NCBI GenBank assembly: GCA_050305405.1
Contig: JBNLFG010000013.1
Coordinates: 1 to 64,000, forward strand
Direction: 5' to 3'
Length of the DNA: 64,000 nucleotides
From: Desulfolinea sp050305405
GTDB taxonomy: Bacteria; Chloroflexota; Anaerolineae; Anaerolineales; Villigracilaceae
Positions 8,314-16,512 of the stretch are shown here, in pieces. Made by a program: the position numbers and the translations under genes. The notes beneath the pieces were generated by a model. It saw only the letters and a list, made by a program, of their open reading frames with translations. It was not told where the DNA came from and made no database searches. Every line of letters starts with the position of its first letter. Within the stretch, counting starts at the first letter, position 1.

Positions 8314-8703
8314 TTAGGGGTATTCAGCTTCGCAGGTGATAAAGGTGTCGGTGTCGGGCCCGCCTATGCAAATGTCAACATCTGCGCCGCCTGTGATCGT
8401 GTCATCCCCGCCACCGCCCAGAATGCAATCATCTCCGCCCTGGCCATCAATTGTGTCTGCGTTTGGTCCCCCCAGGATGAGATCGTTGCCCGCTGTGCCT
8501 GTGATGGTGCCGCTCCCTGTGATGAGATTGCTCAAGGTAAGCCCAGCACATGCGGAAGGTTTAAATGTGTGGGCATTTGCTGGCAAGGATTGTATGCCGG
8601 CATTTGCCGGAGGAACGGATACGCCCGCAGCAAATGCTGAAAAAATACTGGCTGTAATGAGCAGGAATAAACCGCCCGCGAAAATCTGAATGCGTCGCCA
8701 CAT
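8314..8703 (-). CDS. Secreted protein with hemolysin-type calcium-binding repeats
   Basis: This 129-residue protein has an N-terminal signal or membrane segment (MWRRIQIFAGGLFLLITASI). Its second half contains several GGxGxD-type nonapeptide repeats (GTAGNDLILG, GGPNADTIDGQGGDD, GGGGDDTITGGADVD), which form calcium-binding beta rolls in RTX proteins. Two cysteine pairs may make disulfides. It begins two bases after the stop of the signal-peptidase gene and so belongs to the same operon. A role in a calcium-stabilised surface layer or matrix is an inference from the repeats and the neighbours. The protein is far shorter than RTX toxins. Confidence 0.8.
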   Translation of the reverse strand: MWRRIQIFAGGLFLLITASIFSAFAAGVSVPPANAGIQSLPANAHTFKPSACAGLTLSNLITGSGTITGTAGNDLILGGPNADTIDGQGGDDCILGGGGDDTITGGADVDICIGGPDTDTFITCEAEYP

Positions 8704-8705
8704 GG

Positions 8706-10349
8706 CTACCAGTATCCTTTCTTAGGGTTATCCGGTTCTTGTTGAGGCGCTGCGGCAGGATATGCGTTCTGTTGGGGAGTGATGGAATAGGAAAATATTT
8801 GTTTTTCGGGGGGCGGTGCTTTTACAGGAGGGCGTCCGCTGCGGTTTAATGAATAGCGATATGTAGATTGTGATGTCTGGACAAGATAATCATGCAGCAT
8901 GGGGTGCGCGACATGCAGGATCATGGTGTCATGACGCTCGGCGAGTTTGACTAACGTTTCGATTGAATCAACATCAACAATAGGGAGCAGAGGCTCAAAG
9001 GTTGTTCCCTGCACATCAACCAACAGGCTGCTGTATTTAAGCCGTAATAAAAACTCAGGGTCTTCCTGCGCGATGAGGTAAATATAAATGGCAATGATGG
9101 CAAGGGAGCCGAGTGAAAAGAGTAAGCCGGTGACCGCGAGAATGCGCATACTTTGGATATCAACTTCTAAGCGGAGTATGTTAACGTAGTTTGCTTGTTC
9201 GCTGATAGCCCCGTTGTTTTCTCCGATTTTTGTAAAGGTGAAGGCAGCATCGCTTTTGTCGCTGCTTTCCAGATAAACGTGCACTTTGTCAAAGCGGAAG
9301 GCGAGAACGGGAGAGAAGAAGTCGGTAATATTTTTCCCTGACACAGAGCCGGAAATCAGAACGGGGGCAATGATCTCAAGTTTATAATTGCTGTTTTTAA
9401 ATCCGGTTTGTTCTTCCAGTGATTCAACCAGAAGTTCAACCTGGCAGAGGTCAATTGTCCCTGTGGATGCAAAGGAGTTCCCGCTGAAGGGACTTTTTTG
9501 ATTCATTGGGATGGTGCGTTGCCAGCCGCTCTTTTCATCCAACACACGAGCATACATTTGATGACTACCGGTGATGCCTTGCAGTTGTGCATTTGCAAGA
9601 TAGTATGAGAAGTTAACGTTCATCAGACAGGTATGGCTCGGGAAAATGGGTTCTCCTGAACGAATCGTTGCTTCGTCATAAATACCGGGAATGCTGGCTG
9701 CGCTATAGGAAAAATGCCCTTCTTGCTGGTAGAGAGTTGCGCTCGCGGGGACGAAGGCGGGCTTGCTGAAGGCGTAAACGGATAAGCCCAAAAAGATTAG
9801 GAAGATGGTTCCGGCAATATAGAGGCTAACCTCAAGATAATGTGGCGCAGCCAAAGTAGGTGTTTTTCCTTGAGTATTGCGGGGCTTTGAGAATAAAGCG
9901 GTCATAAGAATGCCTCCGAATAGCGCAACAATGAATGCAAAGTGAAGCGGAACTCGCATCCATTCTATCTGTTTTCCCAGATGTGGAATGTGAAGCCATA
10001 ATTTACCGACGATGTCGGAGAAAGCAGGGCGTGTGATGTCGACCCAGCCGTTGTTATCACCTTTGAGCAGGAAACGATCCCGTTCGATGCCAACGATGCG
10101 ATGGATAACATGAGCGGGGAGCGTGTCATCCCAATAAGTGACTATATCGCCAACTGAATAGTCGGTTGCTTTACGAATAATGACAAGATCGCCGCGCGAA
10201 AAGCGCGGTTCCATGCTGTTGCCCTGCACGATCACATAAGATGCACCCCCACCGATTTTGGTAGGGGCGAACGCGAACCACATTCCTGCCAGTGTTACGA
10301 CGAGGAATATATTTGAGAAAAAGGAAGCAGAGCGGGACGAGGAGCGCAT
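8706..10349 (-). CDS. SipW/Sec11-type signal peptidase I fused to a large membrane-anchored extracellular domain
   Basis: The first 130 residues are an S26 signal peptidase of the ER/SipW kind. The nucleophile is Ser45 in GNSMEP, the general base position is His83 in VIHRIVG rather than lysine, and Asp98 lies in KGDNN. Helices follow at about 133-150 and 185-205. A 220-residue extracellular beta-rich region comes next, then another helix near 435-460 and a Pro/Gln-rich cytoplasmic tail. The extra part looks like the DUF5305-type domain often linked to such peptidases. In Bacillus, SipW processes matrix proteins TasA and TapA. By analogy this enzyme probably processes the small secreted protein just upstream. 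It is the middle gene of a riboswitch-controlled operon. Confidence 0.87.
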   Translation of the reverse strand: MRSSSRSASFFSNIFLVVTLAGMWFAFAPTKIGGGASYVIVQGNSMEPRFSRGDLVIIRKATDYSVGDIVTYWDDTLPAHVIHRIVGIERDRFLLKGDNNGWVDITRPAFSDIVGKLWLHIPHLGKQIEWMRVPLHFAFIVALFGGILMTALFSKPRNTQGKTPTLAAPHYLEVSLYIAGTIFLIFLGLSVYAFSKPAFVPASATLYQQEGHFSYSAASIPGIYDEATIRSGEPIFPSHTCLMNVNFSYYLANAQLQGITGSHQMYARVLDEKSGWQRTIPMNQKSPFSGNSFASTGTIDLCQVELLVESLEEQTGFKNSNYKLEIIAPVLISGSVSGKNITDFFSPVLAFRFDKVHVYLESSDKSDAAFTFTKIGENNGAISEQANYVNILRLEVDIQSMRILAVTGLLFSLGSLAIIAIYIYLIAQEDPEFLLRLKYSSLLVDVQGTTFEPLLPIVDVDSIETLVKLAERHDTMILHVAHPMLHDYLVQTSQSTYRYSLNRSGRPPVKAPPPEKQIFSYSITPQQNAYPAAAPQQEPDNPKKGYW

Positions 10350-10398
10350 AAGTGAATGTGTAGTAGGTTATTGGCGCGATGATGAAGGTACAGAAGAA

Positions 10399-10444
10399 CG
10401 CCCCCAAAGTAGAAGCCATTGATGCGGCTTGTACTTTGGGGGCG
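10399..10444 (-). terminator. Intercistronic hairpin between the secreted protein and its signal peptidase
   Basis: A 13-bp perfect outer stem (10399-10411 with 10432-10444) continues after one mismatch into AAGCC/GGCTT, closing on a short loop. The following minus-strand bases are moderately T-rich (TTCTTCTG). It lies 17 bases after the small secreted gene and 50 bases before the peptidase start, so it probably limits read-through. Confidence 0.7.
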
Positions 10445-10460
10445 CTAGATGCTACAACGT

Positions 10461-10862
10461 TTACGGGTTCGGATCAACAGTGCCGTTGGCGACGACGTTC
10501 ACAGCGTCCACGTCTGCGAGGGCCAAGGCCCCAAAGGTGCAAGTTACGTCAACTGCTGGAAGCGTACCGTCAACCACGGCGCAGGATGTCCAGGTCCCGG
10601 CTGCCTCGGTTTGAATGAATACGGCCACCGCTTTGTCTGAGCCTGTGTCAGGAGAGATGGAAAATTCAATAGCGTCAACAATTGTTGGGTCAGTGGCATC
10701 AAGATCGTAGACAAGGCCGCTGACAGTGTATCCACTCACGGCGCTGGTGCCGGAGCCGGCGGTGCTGGCGGGGACGGTATTGGCTGCGGCAAAAGCATAC
10801 GCTGACCCGGCAACCATAAAGATAACCAGCGCGATCAAAAGGACTTTCGAGTTTCGTAACAT
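10461..10862 (-). CDS. Small secreted protein, likely SipW-type signal-peptidase substrate
   Basis: The 133-residue protein has a long signal peptide (MLRNSKVLLIALVIFMVAG, then SAYAFAAANT). The mature part is small, acidic and beta-rich, low in charge otherwise, with two cysteines (TSCAVV and VTCTFG) that could pair. No enzyme motif is seen. The signal peptide style and the adjacent SipW-type peptidase suggest a TasA-, camelysin- or fibre-like matrix subunit; this is inference. The start has AAGGAG eight bases upstream. A hairpin after the stop would make it the most abundant product of the operon, as expected for a structural subunit. The gene sits directly behind a c-di-GMP riboswitch. Confidence 0.72.
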   Translation of the reverse strand: MLRNSKVLLIALVIFMVAGSAYAFAAANTVPASTAGSGTSAVSGYTVSGLVYDLDATDPTIVDAIEFSISPDTGSDKAVAVFIQTEAAGTWTSCAVVDGTLPAVDVTCTFGALALADVDAVNVVANGTVDPNP

Positions 10863-10929
10863 GGTAATTCTCCTTATTAGTTGTGCACCCCGTTCTTGCG
10901 GGTATGCGTCTGAGTGGTGCGTCTCCGAT

Positions 10930-10985
10930 AAGAAAACACCTGATTTAAGTTGCTATGGGTAGCATCACAAATCAGGTGTTTTCTT
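10930..10985 (-). terminator. Expression-platform terminator of the c-di-GMP riboswitch
   Basis: Perfect 17-bp arms (10930-10946 and 10969-10985) enclose an inner hairpin TGCTA/TAGCA. The RNA 3' arm ends in GUGUUUUCUU. It begins at the last two bases of the aptamer P1 stem, so aptamer folding and terminator folding could compete. It lies 68 bases before the secreted-protein start. Confidence 0.85.
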
Positions 10986-11064
10986 CGCAACCTGGCAGTC
11001 ATGACCACTTTTCGTGATTGTAGACCCATAGCTTTGCGTCGCCGACTTTCGTCGGGTTTGCCAA
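10984..11064 (-). ncRNA. Cyclic di-GMP-I (GEMM-I) riboswitch aptamer
   Basis: On the minus strand the sequence carries the GEMM-I landmarks in order. These are GGCAAACC, a four-pair stem closed by a GAAA tetraloop (CGAC-GAAA-GTCG), the nearly invariant GACGCAAAGC, then GGGTCTA, a second stem AUCAC/GUGGU, and the closing ATGACTGCCAGGTTGC. P1 can pair TTGGCAA with TTGCGAA around one G-G mismatch. The class is known to bind cyclic di-GMP and control motility, adhesion and matrix genes. Here it precedes the SipW-type cassette. A TATACT at 11084-11089 could be the -10 element of its promoter, but no -35 box supports it. Whether ligand turns the operon on or off cannot be read from the sequence alone. 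Confidence 0.93.
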
Positions 11065-11123
11065 TCGGATAATGTATGTCTTCAGTATACACAGAACGAG
11101 CAATTCTTTCGTTGCAAAGACAT

Positions 11124-11145
11124 TGCAGAAAGAACGTGTTCTGCA
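11124..11145. repeat. Inverted repeat in the divergent control region
   Basis: TGCAGAA (11124-11130) and TTCTGCA (11139-11145) are perfect 7-base arms with an 8-base spacer. The repeat lies between the riboswitch transcript and the start of the 11227 gene, upstream of both, where an operator would sit. No known regulator can be assigned. Confidence 0.4.
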
Positions 11146-11226
11146 GGAAATCACACCCTGCTTGAGACCTTGTTCTTTGGTAAAATAGCCCATCAAGTCG
11201 AAGTAAATTTCATCAAGGAGAATACA

Positions 11227-11688
11227 GTGGACATACTCAGCAAACGTATTCAGCGAGCCGTCGAAAGTGTCCTGGAAAACGAAAATCTAGTGGGGGGGCT
11301 GGACGAGATATCCGCGTCTGCTTTGCAAGACTGGGGCATCCAGAATGTCAAGCGAATCGCAGAAAAAACCGGCGACCTCGATGATGAGCGTGCTGAAGAA
11401 GCGATGTACCCGAAAATGAAGGCTTCCCGCAGCCTCATGCGTGCAATCCGCATTTGGGTTGAAAATGAGCAGGCCGCCTCTGCTGAAGAACGGGCAAAAT
11501 TATGGGCGAAGATAGAGAAAAAGGCGCGAGAGCTTTATGATGAAGAGCTAACGCTTCCGGATGCGGCAACCTTCTCAAATTCAAGCGCTGCGGTATTTAT
11601 CAAAGAGCTTTTGGCATGGTTCGAAAGCTATCCAGACAACAAAGATGAGGGGAAGAAGGGCTTTTTCCAATCTCTATTTGGACGTTAG
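11227..11688 (+). CDS. Hypothetical mainly helical protein
   Basis: I do not recognise this family. The GTG at 11227 is preferred as the start because AAGGAG ends six bases ahead of it. An open frame continues 19 codons upstream but without a ribosome site. The product is about 153 residues, acidic and almost all helical, with many charged residues (for example KTGDLDDERAEEAMYPK and EERAKLWAKIEKKAREL) and a short hydrophobic stretch AAVFIKELLAWFES. There is no signal peptide and no membrane helix. It is 43 bases ahead of the phospholipase-D-like gene on the same strand, so the two may be co-transcribed. Confidence 0.65.
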   Translation: MDILSKRIQRAVESVLENENLVGGLDEISASALQDWGIQNVKRIAEKTGDLDDERAEEAMYPKMKASRSLMRAIRIWVENEQAASAEERAKLWAKIEKKARELYDEELTLPDAATFSNSSAAVFIKELLAWFESYPDNKDEGKKGFFQSLFGR

Positions 11689-11731
11689 AGAATCTAGCCC
11701 CTGAGCCTATTTCATTACAGGAGAAACAATT

Positions 11732-13009
11732 ATGGCAGCAAAGAAAAAGAAGAAACGCACGAAAAGCAAAAAGAGCGCAAACACAACCCTGATCCTTTTG
11801 TTCGGCATTATTATTTTAGGGGGCTACTTCATGGCTACAGGGAATGATCCGCTTGGTTTATTCTCTGAATTGGAAAATATTGAAGTTCCTTCAGTCGAAG
11901 TTTCACTGACTGAAGCTGCTCAAGCTGTTCAGGAAGCATTGAATGGAGATACAGCGGAAGCTCCGCAAGCTGCGCCCGCAACGCCCGTGCCTCAAGTTGC
12001 TACCGCTGGACAAGCAGATTGGTGGGAAGTCTACTTTGCTGATTGGCAACACATCGACGATCCCGATAATTACGCTGGCTCTATTGAAGAGACCATTATT
12101 GCGAAGATTGATGCAGCGCAAGAATCGATTCATATTGCATCCTTTGAATTTGACCTAACCCCTGTCGCTGATGCACTTATCCGCGCCCATGATCGTGGTG
12201 TGGATGTGCGCTGGGTAACTGATGACGAGCACGGTATCGAAGCCGATGAAGACCCCGGGCGCGGTCAATTCGCCATGCTTGAGGACGACGGTATTGAGAT
12301 TAAAGATGATGGTCGTGGCGCACTCATGCACAACAAATTCTGGATATTTGACCGCGAAATCGTCTGGACAGGCTCCACCAACGTGACAGAGAGCGGTATC
12401 TTTGAACAGGACAACAACGTCATCGTTGTTCACTCCCCTGAGTTAGCAGAAATCTACGAGCGCGAATTTGACGAGATGTGGGCGGGTGAGTTTGGCCCCA
12501 AATCCCCATCAACTGTCGATCAACAGAGCCTCATCGTGGATGGTACTCAAATGCAGGTGCTTTTCGCTTCCGAAGACGATGTGATGGATTACATCATCCC
12601 TTACATTGAAAATGCACAGAGCAGCATCCGCTTTTTGGCATTTTCCTTCACGCATGATGGAATGGGCGAAGCCATGCGAGCCCGTTCGACTGCTGGCGTC
12701 GATGTGATGGGTGTCTTTGAGAAGACTGGCAGCAGCACCGAGTACAGTGAACTAGGCCCCATGTATTGTCAAGGGATGGCGGTGCGCCGTGACGAAAACC
12801 CCAGTTTCTTACATCATAAAGTTGTTGTCATTGACGACCATATTGTCATTACAGGTTCGTTGAACTTCTCTGATAATGCGAATGAGAGTAACGATGAGAA
12901 TGTCTTAATTGTCGACAATGCTGATATTGCCGCGCTCTATACCCAGGAATTTGAGCGTGTTTGGTCAATTGCTTCCGATGTAGAAGATGGAAAATTTGAT
13001 TGCCCGTAA
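11732..13009 (+). CDS. Membrane-anchored phospholipase D-like protein with two HKD motifs
   Basis: The 425-residue protein has a very basic start (AAKKKKKRTKSKKS), one transmembrane helix (about 19-38), a 60-residue Ala/Pro-rich linker, then two PLD repeats. The first catalytic motif is HNKFWIFDREIVWTGSTN, and the second is HHKVVVIDDHIVITGSLN. Both have the His, Lys and Asp of the HxKx4D signature, so the enzyme should be active as a phosphodiesterase. Family members act as phospholipases, cardiolipin synthases or nucleases. With this topology the catalytic part is outside the cell, and DNA or phospholipid are both possible substrates. A strong terminator follows. Confidence 0.87.
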   Translation: MAAKKKKKRTKSKKSANTTLILLFGIIILGGYFMATGNDPLGLFSELENIEVPSVEVSLTEAAQAVQEALNGDTAEAPQAAPATPVPQVATAGQADWWEVYFADWQHIDDPDNYAGSIEETIIAKIDAAQESIHIASFEFDLTPVADALIRAHDRGVDVRWVTDDEHGIEADEDPGRGQFAMLEDDGIEIKDDGRGALMHNKFWIFDREIVWTGSTNVTESGIFEQDNNVIVVHSPELAEIYEREFDEMWAGEFGPKSPSTVDQQSLIVDGTQMQVLFASEDDVMDYIIPYIENAQSSIRFLAFSFTHDGMGEAMRARSTAGVDVMGVFEKTGSSTEYSELGPMYCQGMAVRRDENPSFLHHKVVVIDDHIVITGSLNFSDNANESNDENVLIVDNADIAALYTQEFERVWSIASDVEDGKFDCP

Positions 13010-13046
13010 AGCTCAGACGCAACATTTATCAGACTGAAGAAGATAA

Positions 13047-13081
13047 AAAAAGCGGGCCAGCATTTTGCTGGCCCGCTTTTT
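13047..13081 (+). terminator. Bidirectional intrinsic terminator between PLD-like gene and pepF
   Basis: A perfect 16-bp stem (13047-13062 and 13066-13081) with loop TTT is flanked by A-runs on the left and T-runs on the right. It can end transcription from both convergent genes. Confidence 0.95.
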
Positions 13082-13098
13082 GATCTTTGGGTGAATGG

Positions 13099-14904
13099 CT
13101 AAAGCTCGCAATAGCGATCCACTTGTTTCTCGATCACCTTCAAGCTGTCTGCCCAGAACTTCTTCTCACGGATATTGATTCCAAAGCGGTCGGCCAATTC
13201 AGCCGCGCGCCCTTCGCCGGTGCTGGCGAGCAGGTTGATGTAGTCGGGCACAAATTCCGCGCCGCGTTGCTCATAGATTGCATACAGGCCGGTTGCAAAG
13301 AGCAAGCCAAAAGCGTAGGGGTAGTTGTAGAACGAAAGTCCCGCAGAGTAATAATGCGGCTTCCACGTCCACATATATTTATGCAAATAGCGCTCATCCA
13401 ACGCATCGCCATAGGTTGCCTTTTGTGCGCGTTCCATGATTTCGCAAATTTCCTCAGCAGAGAGTTCAGCTTCCTCGCGGCGTTCAAAAACTTCTTTCTC
13501 AAAGAGATAGCGCGAGTAGATGTCCACGATCACCTGACTGGAGCCGATTAATGCGGTCTCAAGGATTGCCAACTCTTCTTCGGGATCAGTCGTCTTCTCA
13601 AGGATAGCGTTGACGACAATCGTCTCGCACATGATGGACGCAGTTTCTGCCAGCGTCATCGGGGTTTCACCTTGCAGGGATGTCTTGCCGGCGCTGTAGA
13701 TGCACTGATTGTGGAAAGCATGTCCCAGTTCATGTGCCAGGGTGGAAACTTGGTCAAAAGTCCCGTCAAAATTCGACAGAATGCGCGATTCCTTGACAGT
13801 AGGCACGCCCATGCAGAATGCCCCGCCACGCTTGCCGACGCGCTGCTCAGCGTCAATCCAGTTCTCGCTGAAGGCGCGTTTAGCGAGCGCTTCCAGGTCA
13901 GGCGAGAAGCTGCCGAACTGCTCAAGAATAAAGCTGCTGGCTTCTTCGTAGGTGTAAGTCTTCTCAGCGCTGCCAACAGGTGCAAAAACATCCCACCACG
14001 GCAGCTTTTCTTTACCCAGGCGTTTTGCCTTCGCAAGGAAATAGCGTTGAAAAACGGGGAAAGAATCTTGCATTGCTTCGAGCATCGCGTTCAGGGTCTC
14101 GCGGTCGATGCGTGCGGCATCAATCGAAGCATGGAGCGCATCTTCACGTCCACGGCGTTTATTGAGTGTGTTGACTGTCCCTTTTATGCCGTTCAGCGCG
14201 GCGGCGATTGGCTCCTGTACAGATTCCCAGGCTTTCATCTCGGCTTCGTAGGCACGTTTACGCACATCTTCGTCAGGGTGGGAATGCAGGTTAATCAGTG
14301 CAGGCGATGAAAGCTCTTTCACCTCGCCGTCCAATTCGAACTCAATCTTCATTTGCGATGTGACGGTGCCTTGCAGCTTGTCCCATGCTCCAGCGCCACT
14401 AATGCCTAGTTCAGCAGCTAGCGATTCTTCGGCTTCGCTCATCAGGTATTTGCTCTGCTCAGCGGTTTCCTGCAGGAAGAAGGCGTGTGCTTTCGCAACG
14501 GCTGAGTTTTCGATAATCTCAGGGAGTTTTTCGGTAATTAAGCCGATCCACTGTTGCCCCTGCACGCCTAACATGCGCAGGCGTAACTCAACCTGGTCGA
14601 ATTGTGAGAGTATTTTCTTGGCTAACTGATTGAAGGAATCGGTGGTGATGAACGAGTAAATATAAACACCGATGGTTTCAGCAAGGTCGTTGCTCTTGTT
14701 GAAGCGATCGATCAACTCGGTAGAAATTTCTGCCAATCTTGTGACAGGGGTGCTTGCGTCTGCCTTGGCAATTTTTTCGGCAAAGAATGCGTCAAAGGCG
14801 TCGAGTTGTTTTGTTAATTCTTTGAGTGCATCTGTGAACTCGGGAGAATCAAGTGCGGGGTAGACGTTGCTGAGATCCCAATGGGGAGGGGTAGATGTAG
14901 ACAT
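13099..14904 (-). CDS. pepF: Oligoendopeptidase F, M3B family
   Basis: The 601-residue cytoplasmic zinc peptidase degrades short peptides. The catalytic motif HELGHAFH lies at about residue 390, and the downstream glutamate ligand is in MTLAETASIMCE, as in M3 enzymes. The helical N-terminal domain and the motif MWTWKPHYYSAGLSFYNYPY near the C-terminus are typical of the pepF/M3 group. AGGAG precedes the ATG by seven bases. The gene is monocistronic or the last of the hflX transcript; 31 bases separate it from the small membrane gene upstream. Confidence 0.95.
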   Translation of the reverse strand: MSTSTPPHWDLSNVYPALDSPEFTDALKELTKQLDAFDAFFAEKIAKADASTPVTRLAEISTELIDRFNKSNDLAETIGVYIYSFITTDSFNQLAKKILSQFDQVELRLRMLGVQGQQWIGLITEKLPEIIENSAVAKAHAFFLQETAEQSKYLMSEAEESLAAELGISGAGAWDKLQGTVTSQMKIEFELDGEVKELSSPALINLHSHPDEDVRKRAYEAEMKAWESVQEPIAAALNGIKGTVNTLNKRRGREDALHASIDAARIDRETLNAMLEAMQDSFPVFQRYFLAKAKRLGKEKLPWWDVFAPVGSAEKTYTYEEASSFILEQFGSFSPDLEALAKRAFSENWIDAEQRVGKRGGAFCMGVPTVKESRILSNFDGTFDQVSTLAHELGHAFHNQCIYSAGKTSLQGETPMTLAETASIMCETIVVNAILEKTTDPEEELAILETALIGSSQVIVDIYSRYLFEKEVFERREEAELSAEEICEIMERAQKATYGDALDERYLHKYMWTWKPHYYSAGLSFYNYPYAFGLLFATGLYAIYEQRGAEFVPDYINLLASTGEGRAAELADRFGINIREKKFWADSLKVIEKQVDRYCEL

Positions 14905-14935
14905 AATGGTCTCCTGATAAAGATAGTAGATAACG

Positions 14936-15148
14936 TTAAAGTGCCCAGGCGAGCATCAAGCCAAAGATGGCAACGAGCAAGCCAAAATGCAGGAAGAGAT
15001 TCGTGCTGGCGAACCAGCTTCCCGGCACAATAAATTGCAGCAGTAGGTTGATGACGATTAATCCCATCCCCAGCAGCGGAATTAATCCTTTGCGTGGTGC
15101 CAGGAAATTGGATAGGGTGTCTAAAAATTGAGAAAGAGATTTTTTCAT
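14936..15148 (-). CDS. Small two-helix membrane protein of unknown function
   Basis: The 70-residue protein starts MKKSLSQFLDTLSNFLAPRKG and then has two hydrophobic helices (about 22-41 and 47-68), with no domain that I can name. Its ATG overlaps the hflX stop by four bases (15145-15148), which indicates translational coupling and makes it a real gene despite its size. Confidence 0.75.
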   Translation of the reverse strand: MKKSLSQFLDTLSNFLAPRKGLIPLLGMGLIVINLLLQFIVPGSWFASTNLFLHFGLLVAIFGLMLAWAL

Positions 15149-16503
15149 TGCAAGTCCTCTTCTTCTTCCACGATTTCATTTTCCAGCTCAGCTTCCCAGT
15201 TGCTGTATCGAGCGAGTAAACGCATTGGGATGCGCCCTTCGATCAGGACACCTCCGCGTTCATGCTCGATCTTTTCGATCAGGCCAGCTTCATGAAAGGT
15301 CGAGATCAAGTTGCCTTCCTGATAGGGCAGACGCACGGAGATGGGCGCGTAGGTATCGTAAAGGCTTTCCTCGATAAGACGTTTTAGTTCGGGGATGCCG
15401 ATCTTTTTTCGCGCAGAGATGGCGATGGCGCGCGGATAGCGCTTGAGTGTTTCCTGTGCTAATTCGGGGGCGTTGAGTAGATCAACCTTATTCAAGGCTG
15501 TGATGACGGGGATATGTGACGCATCAATATCTGAGAGCGTTTCTTCGACGGATTCAAAGTGGTTGAGGGCATTTGGGTGGGATATATCAACGACATGCAG
15601 CAGCAAATCAGCCTCTGCGATTTCTTCAAGTGTAGCGCGGAATGCCGCAACGAGTGTTGTCGGTAATTTTTGAATAAAACCTACTGTGTCAGTAAAGAGT
15701 GATTCGTAACCACCCGGTAGTTCTACGCGACGTGTAGTCGGATCGAGCGTGGCAAAAAGTTGGTCGGCCACGTAAACATCTGCCTGAGCCAGTTGATTGA
15801 GTAGCGTTGACTTGCCTGCGTTCGTGTATCCAACAAGGGCAACAATTGGCAAACGAGATTTTTTCCGCCGATCACGGTGACGTAGACGGTGCGAGCGGAC
15901 CTTCTCTAGTTCGTTTTTCAGGTAGGAGATACGTCTACTGATGATACGTTTGTCTACTTCGAGCTGGGTTTCACCAGGTCCACGTAGACCAACGCCACCA
16001 ACGCTTCCGGCACGACCACCGCCACCGCCACCTTGACGAGCAAGATGTGTCCACGCTCGTGTTAAACGGGGGAGGTAGTATTCATATTGTGCTAATTCGA
16101 CTTGTAACATTCCTTCACTGGTTTTTGCGTGTTGAGCAAAAATATCCAGAATTAGGGATGTGCGGTCTAGCAGGCGTACATTCTCGCCGAGTAGAACTTC
16201 CAGTTCCCGCTGATGGCGCGGAGAGAGTTCATCGTCGAAAATAACAACTTGGGCGAGTGTCTCTTCTATGAAGGCTTTTAATTCATCGACTTTACCACTA
16301 CCAATCAGGGTCTTGGAATTGGGGCGATTAAGTTTTTGCGTTAGTTCGCCGACCACGTCCAAACCTGCTGTATCGGCGAGCAAAGCCAGTTCATCGAGAG
16401 AATCGTCAATGGACAGTATATTTTCCTGCCCAAAAATTTCAACGCCGACGAGAAAGGCTCTCTCTCGTGGCGCTGCGGTTTTTTGAGGGGCTTTTTTTGA
16501 CAT
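15145..16503 (-). CDS. hflX: Ribosome-associated GTPase HflX
   Basis: HflX is a GTPase that binds the large ribosomal subunit and rescues or splits stalled ribosomes under stress. The 452-residue protein has the N-terminal HflX domain (about 1-190), the glycine-rich segment RQGGGGGGRAGS and LRGPGETQLE between the two domains, and a GTPase domain with GYTNAGKST (P-loop), DTVGFI (G3) and NKVD (G4). All are intact. It starts 9 bases after the stop of the upstream histidine-kinase gene and is coupled to the small membrane protein downstream. Confidence 0.96.
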   Translation of the reverse strand: MSKKAPQKTAAPRERAFLVGVEIFGQENILSIDDSLDELALLADTAGLDVVGELTQKLNRPNSKTLIGSGKVDELKAFIEETLAQVVIFDDELSPRHQRELEVLLGENVRLLDRTSLILDIFAQHAKTSEGMLQVELAQYEYYLPRLTRAWTHLARQGGGGGGRAGSVGGVGLRGPGETQLEVDKRIISRRISYLKNELEKVRSHRLRHRDRRKKSRLPIVALVGYTNAGKSTLLNQLAQADVYVADQLFATLDPTTRRVELPGGYESLFTDTVGFIQKLPTTLVAAFRATLEEIAEADLLLHVVDISHPNALNHFESVEETLSDIDASHIPVITALNKVDLLNAPELAQETLKRYPRAIAISARKKIGIPELKRLIEESLYDTYAPISVRLPYQEGNLISTFHEAGLIEKIEHERGGVLIEGRIPMRLLARYSNWEAELENEIVEEEEDLQ

Positions 16504-16512
16504 AAAAAATGT

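Noticed and set aside
11131..11142. AGAAC-GT-GTTCT resembling a LexA-type SOS box
   Set aside because: The spacing of two bases between half-sites does not fit known LexA boxes (four bases), and no SOS gene is adjacent.
13672..14310. 212-codon plus-strand open frame inside pepF
   Set aside because: It is antisense to the conserved catalytic domain, and its composition follows the pepF codons.
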